A stretch of DNA of 60,697 nucleotides, from contig PBIX01000094.1 in NCBI GenBank assembly GCA_002720975.1, positions 1 through 60,697 of the forward strand, in the 5' to 3' direction. This document shows, piece after piece, positions 17,070-26,107 of the stretch. Positions within the stretch are counted from its first letter, which is position 1, and each line of letters starts with the position of its first letter. Made by a program: the position numbers and the translations under genes. Source of the stretch: Planctomycetota bacterium. Its GTDB lineage: Bacteria > Planctomycetota > UBA1135 > GCA-002686595. The notes below the pieces were generated by a model that was not told where the DNA came from, did no database searches, and worked only from the letters and a program-made list of their open reading frames with translations.

Positions 17070-18118
17070 TCGCTCTTCTGGGATTCGATCTGGCTCGTGC
17101 CGGCGCAGCTCCGTGGTTGCTCCTGGCGCCTCTCTGCGTAGCCGTGGGAATCCACTCCCTACGACAGAGTGGCCTCGCTCGCCGGCGATTGGTGAGTGCG
17201 CGCCTGGAGAGTCGCCTCCTGCCCGGTCATTCCCCAGGACGTTCCCGCTGGCGCGTTATTCTGGCCGGAACGAGCGCGTTGTTCATGGGCCTGGCCCTCT
17301 TGGGTCCCGTGCGTGGGTTCACCTTGCGTGAGGTCGAGCGCAGGGGCGTCGACATCGTCCTTTGCGTCGACACCTCCCGTTCCATGCTCGTCAAGGATCT
17401 GGACAGCGAAGCGTCCCGTCTGGAGCTTGCTCAGCGTCAGATCCTGCTGCTCCTCGACTCCCTCGCCGGGGACCGCGCGGCCTTGCTGGCTTTCTCCGGC
17501 GATGCGCGCGAAGTGGCTCCCTTGACCCGGGACAAGAACGCGCTGCGGTGGTTCCTGACCACCATGGGGCCCGAGGACAACCGTCGGGGTGGCACAGATC
17601 TGGGTTTGGCAATGGAGCATGCGCTCGAGCTGTTCGATGGGCGTACGGGTGCCCATGAGGCCATCGTGCTGCTGACCGACGGTGAAGACCTGGAGGGGCA
17701 CGGCCTGGACATGGCTCATGAAGCGTCCAAGCGGGGCATCCGGGTCTACGTCGTGGGCATGGGTAGTGACGTTGGGGGGAAAATTCCTGACGGCCAGCGC
17801 GGTTTCGTCAAGGACTCCCGTGGCCAGGAGGTCGTCTCCAAATTGGACAGCACGACTCTGGAGGCCATTGCGAGCGCCACCGGTGGCATCTATCTCAATG
17901 CTCGCACACCTCTGGCGCTCGAACGCATTCACAAGCAGCACATCGCGCAGCTCGAAGGGCGCGCCTATCAGCACGGCAAGGAGAAGATCCCTCACGATCG
18001 CTTTCAGTGGCCCTTGGCCATGGCGCTTCTATGCATGTTGATGGAGGTTGGCCTCCGTGACCGAAAACCGCGGACTCCCGATTCGGGTACGGATGCCCCG
18101 AGGAGTCAGCGCGCATGA
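17066..18118 (+). CDS. VWA-domain membrane protein, BatB-like
   Basis: A 350-residue second VWA protein. The GTG start is chosen because it overlaps the previous stop as GTGA and leads directly into a hydrophobic segment (APWLLLAPLCVAVGI); a second helix is near residues 60-80 and a third near the C-terminus (FQWPLAMALLCMLMEVGL). The MIDAS motif is DIVLCVDTSRSM (DTSRS), with GGTDLGLAM and IVLLTDGEDLEGH completing the metal site. Gene order and topology match BatB. It overlaps the next start by four bases. Confidence 0.93.
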   Translation: MIALLGFDLARAGAAPWLLLAPLCVAVGIHSLRQSGLARRRLVSARLESRLLPGHSPGRSRWRVILAGTSALFMGLALLGPVRGFTLREVERRGVDIVLCVDTSRSMLVKDLDSEASRLELAQRQILLLLDSLAGDRAALLAFSGDAREVAPLTRDKNALRWFLTTMGPEDNRRGGTDLGLAMEHALELFDGRTGAHEAIVLLTDGEDLEGHGLDMAHEASKRGIRVYVVGMGSDVGGKIPDGQRGFVKDSRGQEVVSKLDSTTLEAIASATGGIYLNARTPLALERIHKQHIAQLEGRAYQHGKEKIPHDRFQWPLAMALLCMLMEVGLRDRKPRTPDSGTDAPRSQRA

Positions 18119-19245
18119 GGCTCTCCCTGTTCACCTTGGCTCTCTCAAGTGCTATCGCGCTTGGGCAGGACCCCGTGCCTCAATTGCCTTCGGACCTGCC
18201 CGTGGGTGAGCCGGCCGTGACGGAAGAGCCTGCTCCAGAGGACCCGATCGCCCCCTGGCAAGGCACTCTTGCGGAGGGCGTGGACCAGGTTCGGGCTCAA
18301 GCGGATGCAGAGGAGTGGGATGCGGCGTTGCTCACTTGTGACCGGCTGCTGGTTCCAGGTTCCTATGAGCGTCTGCGCGGCTCCTCGGATGGAGGGCGCG
18401 CGACCCTCGCCGATCGCGTCCTCGCTCCGCTGGATGGTGCCCTCCAAAGCCTGGGAGTGGAGCGTCTCTCCGCAGCGGATCGCGCCCTTGTGCGCTATCA
18501 GCGTGGGTTGATCCTGGTCAACAAGGGGGATCTGGCGGGAGCGATGGAGGACTTGGGGCTTGCTCGAAGCCTCGGGGGGGCGGGTAGCGTTCGCCGTGAT
18601 GCGGTGTATGCGCTGGGTACCTTGGACCTGATGGTGGGCGAGGTTCTGCGACAGCAGATTCCGGAGATCTCCGGCGCTCCTCCGACGCCACCCCCGCCAA
18701 CCGCTGACGGACAGGCCGAAGAGGCGCCGGATCCGCTCGTCGTGGCTCGTACAGCCTACAGTCAGGCTCGCACACACCTGATAGAGCGCCTGCGATTGGA
18801 CTGGCGCGATGAGGACTCCCGGGCCAACATGGAGCTCATCCAGAGGCGCCTGCGCGAGTTGGATGAGATCGAACGTCAGCGCGAAGAACAGTCGCAAGAG
18901 CAAGAGGACAATCAGGAGGGTGAGCCCTCCGATGAGGAACAAGAAGGTGGGGAGTCCCAGGATTCCGATCAGGAATCGGAGCCCGACGATCCGAACGAAG
19001 ATCCCAATGAAGATCCCAGCGAAGAGTCCGAAAGCGAGGAGCCCGAAGAGTCCGGAGACCCACAGGAGCAGGACTCGGAGGACGGTGAGGAGAGTGAAGC
19101 CCAAGCAGAGCCTGAGGAGTTGCAGTTGACCCAAGAAGAGCTTGAGCGTCTGTTGCGTATCCTGAGAGAGCACGAAGAGGAGGGGGAGCGCCTGCGCGAG
19201 GCCCTTCTGCGCCAACGGCGCGTACAAGTGGAGAAGGACTGGTGA
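18115..19245 (+). CDS. BatC-like exported protein with acidic low-complexity region
   Basis: A 376-residue protein with a signal peptide (MRLSLFTLALSSAIALG), a helical TPR-like middle part (about 50-240), an extremely Glu/Asp/Gln/Ser-rich stretch (about 255-330), then a conserved-looking helix and the terminal residues VEKDW. The acidic linker followed by LTQEELERLLRILREHEEEGERLRE and VEKDW is characteristic of BatC-type proteins, so despite the low complexity this is not a spurious frame. Probably periplasmic, binding the VWA proteins. Starts inside the BatB stop (ATGA). Confidence 0.85.
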   Translation: MRLSLFTLALSSAIALGQDPVPQLPSDLPVGEPAVTEEPAPEDPIAPWQGTLAEGVDQVRAQADAEEWDAALLTCDRLLVPGSYERLRGSSDGGRATLADRVLAPLDGALQSLGVERLSAADRALVRYQRGLILVNKGDLAGAMEDLGLARSLGGAGSVRRDAVYALGTLDLMVGEVLRQQIPEISGAPPTPPPPTADGQAEEAPDPLVVARTAYSQARTHLIERLRLDWRDEDSRANMELIQRRLRELDEIERQREEQSQEQEDNQEGEPSDEEQEGGESQDSDQESEPDDPNEDPNEDPSEESESEEPEESGDPQEQDSEDGEESEAQAEPEELQLTQEELERLLRILREHEEEGERLREALLRQRRVQVEKDW

Positions 19246-20966
19246 TGAACTCTCGAGTACAGCAAGGACTCCTCTGGGTTCTGGCACTGATGGCACCGGT
19301 GAGCGGAGCACAGCAGGGCGTCTCGGTGGACGTGAGCCTCTCGCGGCCCCTGGTCAAGTTGGGGGACGAGCTGCACCTCAGGATTCATGTGGACGGCACG
19401 CGCGATGCGCGCGTTGTCCAGCCCCCTTCAGTGGAGGGGTTGATCTTTGGCTCTCTGGCCGGCCCCCAGATCTCACAGATGCAGGAGTTCCAGGGCGGGC
19501 GGGTGACCTCGCGCATCAGCGTGGAATGGGCCATGAGCATCCGGCCCACGCGCGTTGGCGAATTCGAGATCCCGCCGATCTCCCTCGAGGTGGATGGCAA
19601 GACGGTGCGGGCCCCCGCACAAGCGATGTCCTTGCGTGTGATTCAGGACCTGGAGGGGGCCACCCACTGCTTCATCGAGTCCATGGATGTCCCGACCCGT
19701 GTCTTTGAAGGCGAGCCCTTTGATCTGGACCTGCGGTTCGGCACGGACCTGGCTGCGGGAGAAGTGGATCTGTATCTGCCGTGGTGGCCGTCCCACCGGG
19801 GGGTACTGGAGGTCAAGACCGGCAACCCACGCGGGACCTACCGCTTTCCTGTCAACGACCGCCACGAGGCGAGCGTCACGGAGTTGGATCCAGCCCAGCG
19901 CAACGGAGTGCCCTTCCGCGTCTTCCAGTTGGCCAGACGCTACTTGGCCACGCGGCCCGGGACTCTGGAGTTCAACGCGGCCACCTTTCAATTCTCCGAG
20001 GTCATTCGGAGATCGACTGTTTTCGCAACCGGCCGCTACAAGCGCTACCACGCTCAATCCGAGCCCTTCCAGATCGAGGTGCTGCCGGTGCCTGAAGAAG
20101 GAAGGCCCCTGGACTGGACGGGGGCCGTGGGGGAGCTGACCACCCAACGCCGGGTGGATCGGCGTGACGTGGACGAGGGCGGAACGATATCCCTGACCGT
20201 GTCCTGGTTCGGCCGGGGCAACACAGAGTTCTTCGCCGCCCCCGACCTGAAGCGCCTGAGCGGCTTCGAAGACTTCCGCGTGCTGGGAGTTGAGGACAGT
20301 CACTTCAGCGACGAGCGCAGGGTGACCTATGACCTCGTGCCCACCTCGTCGAAGATCACCGAGATCCCTCCGGTTCCGATGTGGGTCTTCTCCCCCGTGA
20401 GCGAGACCTTTGTGCGTGTCGCAACCGACCCTGTGGCTGTCCGCGTCCGGTCCGTAGGGGACCCCGAGGGTGGGATGCCCTTGGCTGGCGATGAGTTGGA
20501 TCTCTTCGACGTACACCCCGACCCCATCTCGGAGACGGGACTGGCTCCCTTGGGCGCAGGCCGCCTGGGCGGAGCGGCCGTTTCCATACTGGGGTTGTGG
20601 TTCTTGGGGCGCACCCTCATTCGCCGTCATCAGGGAGACCCGAACGCACCCAGAGCCCGTCGCCGAAGGGCGGCCCTGCGCCGGCTGCGCACAGCTCTCA
20701 AGGTGTCGGACTCGGCCAGCGAGCAGAGCCTTGCTCTGGCCCGGTTCATGGGGGATCGAATGGGTGAACCCGCCGGAGCCTGGCTGGGGCGGGACGTTGT
20801 CGAGTGGAGCGAATCGATGGGGGCCCCATTGGAAGAGAGCCTGCTCAGGGATTGGTCCGCTATCTGTGCCGACCTGGACGCCAGTGCATGGTCTGACGCA
20901 GACCAGCCCATCGACGGCTCCCGCATGGTGAACCTCGCTCAGGCCCTTTGCGCCAAGGGGCTCTAG
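19245..20966 (+). CDS. BatD-like protein
   Basis: A 573-residue protein with a signal peptide (LLWVLALMAPVSGAQQG) and a set of immunoglobulin-like beta domains, starting with VSVDVSLSRPLVKLGDELHLRIHVDG and RISVEWAMSIRPTRVGEFEIPPI, the first-repeat pattern of BatD proteins. A transmembrane helix lies near residues 430-455 (LGGAAVSILGLWFLGRTLI) with basic residues after it, and a helical cytoplasmic tail completes the usual BatD layout. The ATG at 19245 overlaps the previous stop by one base; a GTG one codon earlier is also possible. Function within the Bat complex is unknown. Confidence 0.9.
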   Translation: MNSRVQQGLLWVLALMAPVSGAQQGVSVDVSLSRPLVKLGDELHLRIHVDGTRDARVVQPPSVEGLIFGSLAGPQISQMQEFQGGRVTSRISVEWAMSIRPTRVGEFEIPPISLEVDGKTVRAPAQAMSLRVIQDLEGATHCFIESMDVPTRVFEGEPFDLDLRFGTDLAAGEVDLYLPWWPSHRGVLEVKTGNPRGTYRFPVNDRHEASVTELDPAQRNGVPFRVFQLARRYLATRPGTLEFNAATFQFSEVIRRSTVFATGRYKRYHAQSEPFQIEVLPVPEEGRPLDWTGAVGELTTQRRVDRRDVDEGGTISLTVSWFGRGNTEFFAAPDLKRLSGFEDFRVLGVEDSHFSDERRVTYDLVPTSSKITEIPPVPMWVFSPVSETFVRVATDPVAVRVRSVGDPEGGMPLAGDELDLFDVHPDPISETGLAPLGAGRLGGAAVSILGLWFLGRTLIRRHQGDPNAPRARRRRAALRRLRTALKVSDSASEQSLALARFMGDRMGEPAGAWLGRDVVEWSESMGAPLEESLLRDWSAICADLDASAWSDADQPIDGSRMVNLAQALCAKGL

Positions 20967-20968
20967 AC

Positions 20969-21712
20969 ATGATCTTCCTCTTGACCCTGATCGGCTTGTC
21001 CAGTCTGCCCCTGCAAGAGGCTCCCAGGAGTCTGGATCAGTCTGCATTGGCGGCCTACCGGGATGGGAATCCCGTTGCGGCCAGCACCCTATGGAGTCAG
21101 GCATTAGAGACTGCGACCTCGGAGCAGGAGCGGGGTCGCCTCTGCTACAACCTTGGCAACGCGGCCTACCGCCGGGGTGAGGTTGTGCAGGCCGTGGCCT
21201 GGTATCACGCAGCCCTTCGGTACACGCCTCGGGATGGTGACCTATGGGCCAACCTGGAATTCTGTCGGGCGGAAGCGGAGCTGGATCCTGCAGATCGAGG
21301 CGACCTGACGGATTCGTTTCAGCGACTTCTCTCCTCCCTGACCCGCGGTGAGTCGGAGTGGTTGTGGGCATGTGCCCTGGTGTTCCTGGCAGTGGCTGCT
21401 ACGGGCGAGTCTCTGCGTGGTAGTGCCTTGTGGAGACGGTTGTTTGTGGGCGCCCTCATGGTTCAGCTCTTCTGTGCAGGCCCCCTTCTCTGGCATCTCG
21501 TGCACGATGGGCAGGACACGTGGATGGTCACCGCTCTGGACGGTTGCGGTGGGCACTCCGAGCCCTCCGATGAGGCCAAGCAGTTGGCGCACTTCGAGGC
21601 AGGTGCTGTGTTGGAGGAGCTGGATCAGCTGCCCGATTGGGTCAAGCTGGCCGATTCACAGGGCCGTGGCCTGTGGGTGCGAACAAAGGACGCCTTCTCC
21701 TTGGTGCGATAG
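20969..21712 (+). CDS. BatE-like protein: TPR, two membrane helices, SH3-like end
   Basis: A 247-residue protein. The N-terminal hydrophobic segment is a signal or anchor; then come two TPR-like helices pairs (CYNLGNAAYRRGEVVQAVAWYHAALRYTPRDGDLWANL, residues about 50-85, here given only as the start and end of the motif region), two transmembrane helices (about 125-145 and 150-175) and a short SH3-like C-terminal domain (VLEELDQLPDWVKLADS, WVRTKDAFSLV). This combination is the hallmark of BatE. It begins two bases after the BatD stop and closes the canonical operon. Confidence 0.88.
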   Translation: MIFLLTLIGLSSLPLQEAPRSLDQSALAAYRDGNPVAASTLWSQALETATSEQERGRLCYNLGNAAYRRGEVVQAVAWYHAALRYTPRDGDLWANLEFCRAEAELDPADRGDLTDSFQRLLSSLTRGESEWLWACALVFLAVAATGESLRGSALWRRLFVGALMVQLFCAGPLLWHLVHDGQDTWMVTALDGCGGHSEPSDEAKQLAHFEAGAVLEELDQLPDWVKLADSQGRGLWVRTKDAFSLVR

Positions 21713-21714
21713 AG

Positions 21715-23370
21715 GTGGATTCCCTTGCCTCTGAGGGTGCAGGGATCGATGCTCTCAGCGTGAGTTCTCTTTCAAGCGACCGCAGCCCCCGCTCCGCTCC
21801 CGGGTCTGGGCGGTTTCTGGCGGCTTCCCTCTTGGTGCTGACAGCCTGCGGCCAACCCCCGGAGCCTGTAGGCGGCTCGGCCACCAACGGACGCGGCATG
21901 CTCGTGATCGTCGTGGATGCCCTGCGTTTCGATCACACCAGCCTGGGCAGCTACGATCGAAATACCACGCCTCGACTCAAGGAGCTGGCAGAGGCTCAAG
22001 GTGTTCTCTTCAGCAATGCCTGGTCCGTTGCTCCGGATCTGATCCCGGCTCACGTCTCAATACTAACGGGTTGTGATGCTTCCGTAGCCCGTCGCCCCAA
22101 TGTGCTGCTGAGTGACGGAACCTTGCTGTCGCCTCTCACCACCTGGTTCATTCCGGAGGTCGTCCCCCGCCTCGCTCGGGAGTTTCTCGCCCATGGTTGG
22201 CGAACGGCGGCCTTTGTCGATCACGCACACATCAGCAAACGACGAGGATTCGAAGATGGCTTCCGCGAATTCGTAGACGTGGGCGGCGATCGCTCCGATG
22301 CGACCCGAGACGTTGGTCTGCCGGGCGTGACGCGCCGCTTCTACCAGTGGGTCTCGCGTTTGGGTGCGGATGAGGATTGGATGGCCTACATCCACTGGAA
22401 TGATCTGGAGGCCATGTGGTCATCCCCCTACACGGATGACGAACTCCGTGCGGATCAGAACGTCACCGGTTACGAGCTGCGGCCAGAGTTGGACTACCTC
22501 CCCGCTGTAGGGGGGCATGCACCGGTCTTCCACGCGCTGCCGCCCTCACGTGCTCCGAATCCCCGCCGGACCTTGGCGCAGTACGAGCTGCGTTATGACG
22601 CGGCGATTCGCAACCGCCTCGACAGAAACCTGGATCGCCTGTTCGACACCTTGGCCATGGATGGTCGTTGGGATCGCACATCGGTGCTGATCGTCGGTAG
22701 CTTTGGGATAGGGTTTGGCGAGTCGGGGTTGCTTGTCGACTCGGGTACCTACTCGGACGTGGACCTGCACGTGCCGGTCATCCTGAGGCCTGCACCAGAA
22801 CTGAACCTGCCTACCGGAACTGTCCAGTCAGCCCTGGTGAGTAGCGTGGACCTGATGCCGACCCTGCTGGACATGATGGACTTCGACATTCCCTCCGGTG
22901 TCCACGGCCATTCGCTCTTGCCCTTGGTGCGTGGAGAGCAACAGCGCGTACGCGACTGGGCTTATGCATCCCACGGGCCATTTGCACCTCCCGGGCGGCC
23001 CGACACCCAAGCGACGTCGCCGCGCTATGGTTTTGCGGTGATTGAAGAGGACCGTATCTACTCCATCCAATGGCCGGGCTGTGGCGGAATCGGGGCTCTC
23101 TCGCAGAGTTGGTTTGGAGATTCGAACTCCCACCGCAGGGAGACCGTGGAAGCCCTGAAGGTATTTAGCGACGATCCTCGACCAGGGAACCTGAACAGGG
23201 GGCCCGTGGGGGAAGAGGGGGCGCGCTTGAGAGAGCTCGGGCGGACCATGCACGCAGACCTGGATCGCGTGCGCGAGGTCCTCCACCCCTCCGATTGGAA
23301 CCTGGAAGCGCGCGGCCCCGACGTCTTGGGCGAGTTGCGCAAAAAGGGGCTGATCGGGGATACTCCCTAG
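21715..23370 (+). CDS. Degenerate sulfatase-fold lipoprotein at end of Bat operon
   Basis: A 551-residue predicted lipoprotein (SLLVLTAC lipobox) starting at GTG two bases after the BatE stop; GTG 21760 is an alternative. The fold is clearly that of sulfatases: LVIVVDALRFDHTSLGSY, RLKELAEAQGVLFSNAW, SILTG, a late VHGHSLLPLVRGE. However, the nucleophile region reads LIPAH instead of C-x-P-S-R, with Leu at the nucleophile position, and the metal-binding SDHG motif reads GSFG (VGSFGIGFGESG). Both losses predict no hydrolase activity, so it may be a binding or structural protein. Position directly behind BatE suggests a link with the envelope complex. Confidence 0.8.
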   Translation: MDSLASEGAGIDALSVSSLSSDRSPRSAPGSGRFLAASLLVLTACGQPPEPVGGSATNGRGMLVIVVDALRFDHTSLGSYDRNTTPRLKELAEAQGVLFSNAWSVAPDLIPAHVSILTGCDASVARRPNVLLSDGTLLSPLTTWFIPEVVPRLAREFLAHGWRTAAFVDHAHISKRRGFEDGFREFVDVGGDRSDATRDVGLPGVTRRFYQWVSRLGADEDWMAYIHWNDLEAMWSSPYTDDELRADQNVTGYELRPELDYLPAVGGHAPVFHALPPSRAPNPRRTLAQYELRYDAAIRNRLDRNLDRLFDTLAMDGRWDRTSVLIVGSFGIGFGESGLLVDSGTYSDVDLHVPVILRPAPELNLPTGTVQSALVSSVDLMPTLLDMMDFDIPSGVHGHSLLPLVRGEQQRVRDWAYASHGPFAPPGRPDTQATSPRYGFAVIEEDRIYSIQWPGCGGIGALSQSWFGDSNSHRRETVEALKVFSDDPRPGNLNRGPVGEEGARLRELGRTMHADLDRVREVLHPSDWNLEARGPDVLGELRKKGLIGDTP

Positions 23371-23413
23371 AGGCACTTTCCTCCAGGTTTGTCCTGGTCT
23401 TGCCCTTCTCCTT

Positions 23414-24850
23414 GTGAACATCCTCCTCGTCTCCAACGGATTCCCGCCCAGTGGGCAATGGGGGACGGAGTTTTACACCTACCAGCTGGCCACGGGTCTG
23501 GCCGCGCGTGGGCACCGGGTGACCGTGTTCTGTCCGGATCGACTCGGGGAGGCGCCGCGCTACACCCTTGAGCGCAGCACGCGCTACCAGATCTCACTGG
23601 TGGAGGTGCACAACGGGGGTGACCCCAAGAAGTCATTTAGGGACAGCTACCGCAATGAGGGCATCGAGGCGATCTTCGACAGGCTTCTCGAAGAGATCAG
23701 GCCTGACGTGGTGCATTTCATTCACATGCTCTGGGGCTTGTCCGTGCAACTCCCCGAACTGGCGAAGCGACGAGGCCTTCGCACGATTGCGACCCTGACC
23801 GACTACGGTCTGATGTGTCATCGAGGCCAGCGGCTCGACGCGTCGATCCATCCCTGCGAAGAGAAGAGCCCTGCCAAGTGCGCCAAGTGCATCCGCGAGC
23901 CGGGCCCCTGGGACGGGGGAGCCCTGAGCCGCATGCTCAAGCGTGTAGCGGGGTTCGGCTTGTCGCACGCTTCAAGGGTAGGCCTGAATCTGGGACTTGT
24001 GGCTCTGGAGAGCGACCTGGTCCACCGTGAGAGCACCATTCAGAGTGCTATGAATCACGTCGATGCCTGGGTCGCACCCACTCGCGCACTGGCCCGTCCG
24101 TTCTTGGCGGCAGGCTTGGATTCGGCGTGCCTGAGCATCCTGCCCTACGCCTTGGATGAGGCTCCCTACCGCGCGGCTCCCAAGCGCATGGAACCGCAGG
24201 GCGTGCGCTTTGGATTCCTCGGCCAGTTCCTGCCCCACAAGGGGCTACACGTACTGTTTGATGCCGTGCGGATCTTGCGCGATGAACTGTCGGACTCCAG
24301 CGAACCTTGGGAGGTCATTATCTACGGCAACAAGGTGGGCGGGCGTAACGGACTCTACATGCGCAGCATCTGGACCGACGATTTGGAAGGACGTGTCATG
24401 GTCGAGGGGCCATTCGAGCCGTTGCGGGCCCCCGAGATCCTAGCCGGACTGGATGCGGCGATCCTGCCTTCCCTGTGGGATGAGAACGCGCCACTCACCA
24501 TTCTGCAGGCGCGGGCGGCCGGGGTTCCGATCCTCGCCAGCGACGTACCCGGCGTGCGCGAGGTCATCGAGGAAGGGCGTGGTGCGCAGCTGTTCCCGCC
24601 AGGCGATCCCGAGGCGCTGGCACACGCGATGAAGGGGGTTCTTGCCGATCGGCCAACGCGAGAGCCGGACCGATCGCCGCCCCCGGTGACTCTGGCCGCA
24701 CACCTTGATGCGATCGAGTCCTTGTATGGAGGGGTGGCCACATGCGACTACGCACCTCGCGCTCACCCCCAAGGCGAACCCAAGTCTGTCAATCAAGAGG
24801 CGAGCCTTACCGCGAGTGCCACCCTTATGCCCCCAGACTCGGCGGTCTAG
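23414..24850 (+). CDS. GT4 glycosyltransferase with Cys-rich insertion
   Basis: A 478-residue GT-B fold glycosyltransferase of family 4, likely using a nucleotide-sugar in the cytoplasm. N-terminal donor-like Rossmann start MNILLVSNGFPPSGQWGTEFY, RPDVVHFIHMLWG, a four-cysteine insertion (CHRG, HPCEEK, KCAKC, about 138-160) common to a GT4 subgroup, then GFLGQFLPHKGLHVLFDA and the E-x7-E region PSLWDENAPLTILQARAAGVPIL (about 350-372). GTG start chosen because it gives the MNILLVSNG beginning. Last 50 residues are Ser/Ala/Pro-rich with no fold. It is followed three bases later by a second GT4. Confidence 0.93.
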   Translation: MNILLVSNGFPPSGQWGTEFYTYQLATGLAARGHRVTVFCPDRLGEAPRYTLERSTRYQISLVEVHNGGDPKKSFRDSYRNEGIEAIFDRLLEEIRPDVVHFIHMLWGLSVQLPELAKRRGLRTIATLTDYGLMCHRGQRLDASIHPCEEKSPAKCAKCIREPGPWDGGALSRMLKRVAGFGLSHASRVGLNLGLVALESDLVHRESTIQSAMNHVDAWVAPTRALARPFLAAGLDSACLSILPYALDEAPYRAAPKRMEPQGVRFGFLGQFLPHKGLHVLFDAVRILRDELSDSSEPWEVIIYGNKVGGRNGLYMRSIWTDDLEGRVMVEGPFEPLRAPEILAGLDAAILPSLWDENAPLTILQARAAGVPILASDVPGVREVIEEGRGAQLFPPGDPEALAHAMKGVLADRPTREPDRSPPPVTLAAHLDAIESLYGGVATCDYAPRAHPQGEPKSVNQEASLTASATLMPPDSAV

Positions 24851-24853
24851 TCG

Positions 24854-26107
24854 GTGGAGAAGCCGCGTTCTATTGGCCTGTTGTGCCGGGGCTGGGACCC
24901 TGATGTCGGGGGGATCGAGTCGCACACCCTCGGGATGGCTCGCAGTCTCATCGCCGCGGGCCTGCGGGTCGAGGTGTTGTGTACGGGCCGCGACCCGAAG
25001 CGTACGGATTACGGCGTTGGGGACTGGATCATCGGCGGCATCCGTGTGCGTCGCATGAACCTGCCCAGCGTCGGCCCGCGCTCATTGGACGCGTTCGATA
25101 TCGATGCCCGCGCCGATGCGCGCGTGCGGGAGTGGCTCCTACACACCCAGCCGGATCTGGTGCACGTCCATCATCTCTCGGGATTCGGATCAGGCGCGCT
25201 GGCTGAAATCGAGCGTTGCGGGTTGGAGTCCATCGTAAGCCTGCACGACTATTGGACCCTCTGCCCTCGAGGGCAGATGTTCTCCGCAGATGCAGAGGCC
25301 TGCGCGCGTGTGGAGCCCGCGATCTGCTCCGAGTGCATCGGGCTTACCTGGCCGGACGTGGAATCGACGCCCGAGCTGGTCCTCCAGCGGATCGATCGTA
25401 CGCGCCGTGCGCTGGGGCGTGCAGGGCTTCTGATCGTTCCCTCGCTTGCGGCTGGCGAGGTCCTGCGTGGAGCGGGCTTCGGGGGCTTGGAGTTCACCTG
25501 CGTCCCCAACGGAATTGACGGAGTGGGGCTGGCGAAGAGTGTCTCTCATCATCGTGCCGGTCGTACGGCCGGAAAACGGCTGGGTGTTATCGGTGCTGTT
25601 CAGCCCAGCAAGGGCGTATTGGAATTGGCACGGGCCCTGCTGGATGTTGACGATGAAGAGCTCGTGTTGGATGTGCATGGGTCTCTCGATGACTATCACG
25701 GCAGCACCGCCTATGCGGACGCTCTCTTGGATCTGGCAGCCAAGAATGGACGCATTCGTTTGCACGGCCCATTCCGTACCGCAGATCTGTCTCGCGTCTT
25801 GGCCAGCATCGACGCGCTCGCTGCCCCATCCCGTTGGGAAGAGGTGTTCGGGTTGAGCGCGCGAGAGGCGCGGGCTGTGGGGCTGCCCGTGCTGGCCGCT
25901 CGGCGCGCTGGGTTGGCCGAATGGGAGGATGTTGGGGGGGTTACCTACGTTGCCGGGACGAGCCAAGAGGAGTGGGTGCAAGCCTTGTCGAGCCTTGACT
26001 TCCAGCCGACTGTTCCCGAGAACCTGACCTCGGTAGAGACCATGGTCGACCAGCTGCGCGCCATGTACGAGGCCGTATGGCTGAAGAGCGTCCCGCGCCT
26101 CGCCTAG
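24854..26107 (+). CDS. GT4 glycosyltransferase with Cys-rich insertion
   Basis: A 417-residue GT4 enzyme related to the preceding one: GWDPDVGGIESHTLGMARSL, QPDLVHVHHLSG, LHDYWTLCPRGQMF with later CxxC (ICSEC), GVIGAVQPSKGVLELARAL, and RWEEVFGLSAREARAVGLPVLA in the donor-binding half. Translation begins at GTG three bases after the upstream stop, so both transferases are probably made together and act in the same glycan pathway. Its stop codon overlaps that of the convergent patatin gene: the tetranucleotide CTAG serves both. Substrates unknown. Confidence 0.93.
   Translation: MEKPRSIGLLCRGWDPDVGGIESHTLGMARSLIAAGLRVEVLCTGRDPKRTDYGVGDWIIGGIRVRRMNLPSVGPRSLDAFDIDARADARVREWLLHTQPDLVHVHHLSGFGSGALAEIERCGLESIVSLHDYWTLCPRGQMFSADAEACARVEPAICSECIGLTWPDVESTPELVLQRIDRTRRALGRAGLLIVPSLAAGEVLRGAGFGGLEFTCVPNGIDGVGLAKSVSHHRAGRTAGKRLGVIGAVQPSKGVLELARALLDVDDEELVLDVHGSLDDYHGSTAYADALLDLAAKNGRIRLHGPFRTADLSRVLASIDALAAPSRWEEVFGLSAREARAVGLPVLAARRAGLAEWEDVGGVTYVAGTSQEEWVQALSSLDFQPTVPENLTSVETMVDQLRAMYEAVWLKSVPRLA

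Noticed and set aside
18880..19130. Acid-rich low-complexity stretch as a tandem DNA repeat
   Set aside because: It is irregular at the DNA level and explained by the Glu/Asp-rich linker of the BatC-like protein.
19473..21371. 632-codon reverse frame opposite BatD and BatE
   Set aside because: Antisense to well-supported genes; low-complexity Pro/Arg/His content and no domain.
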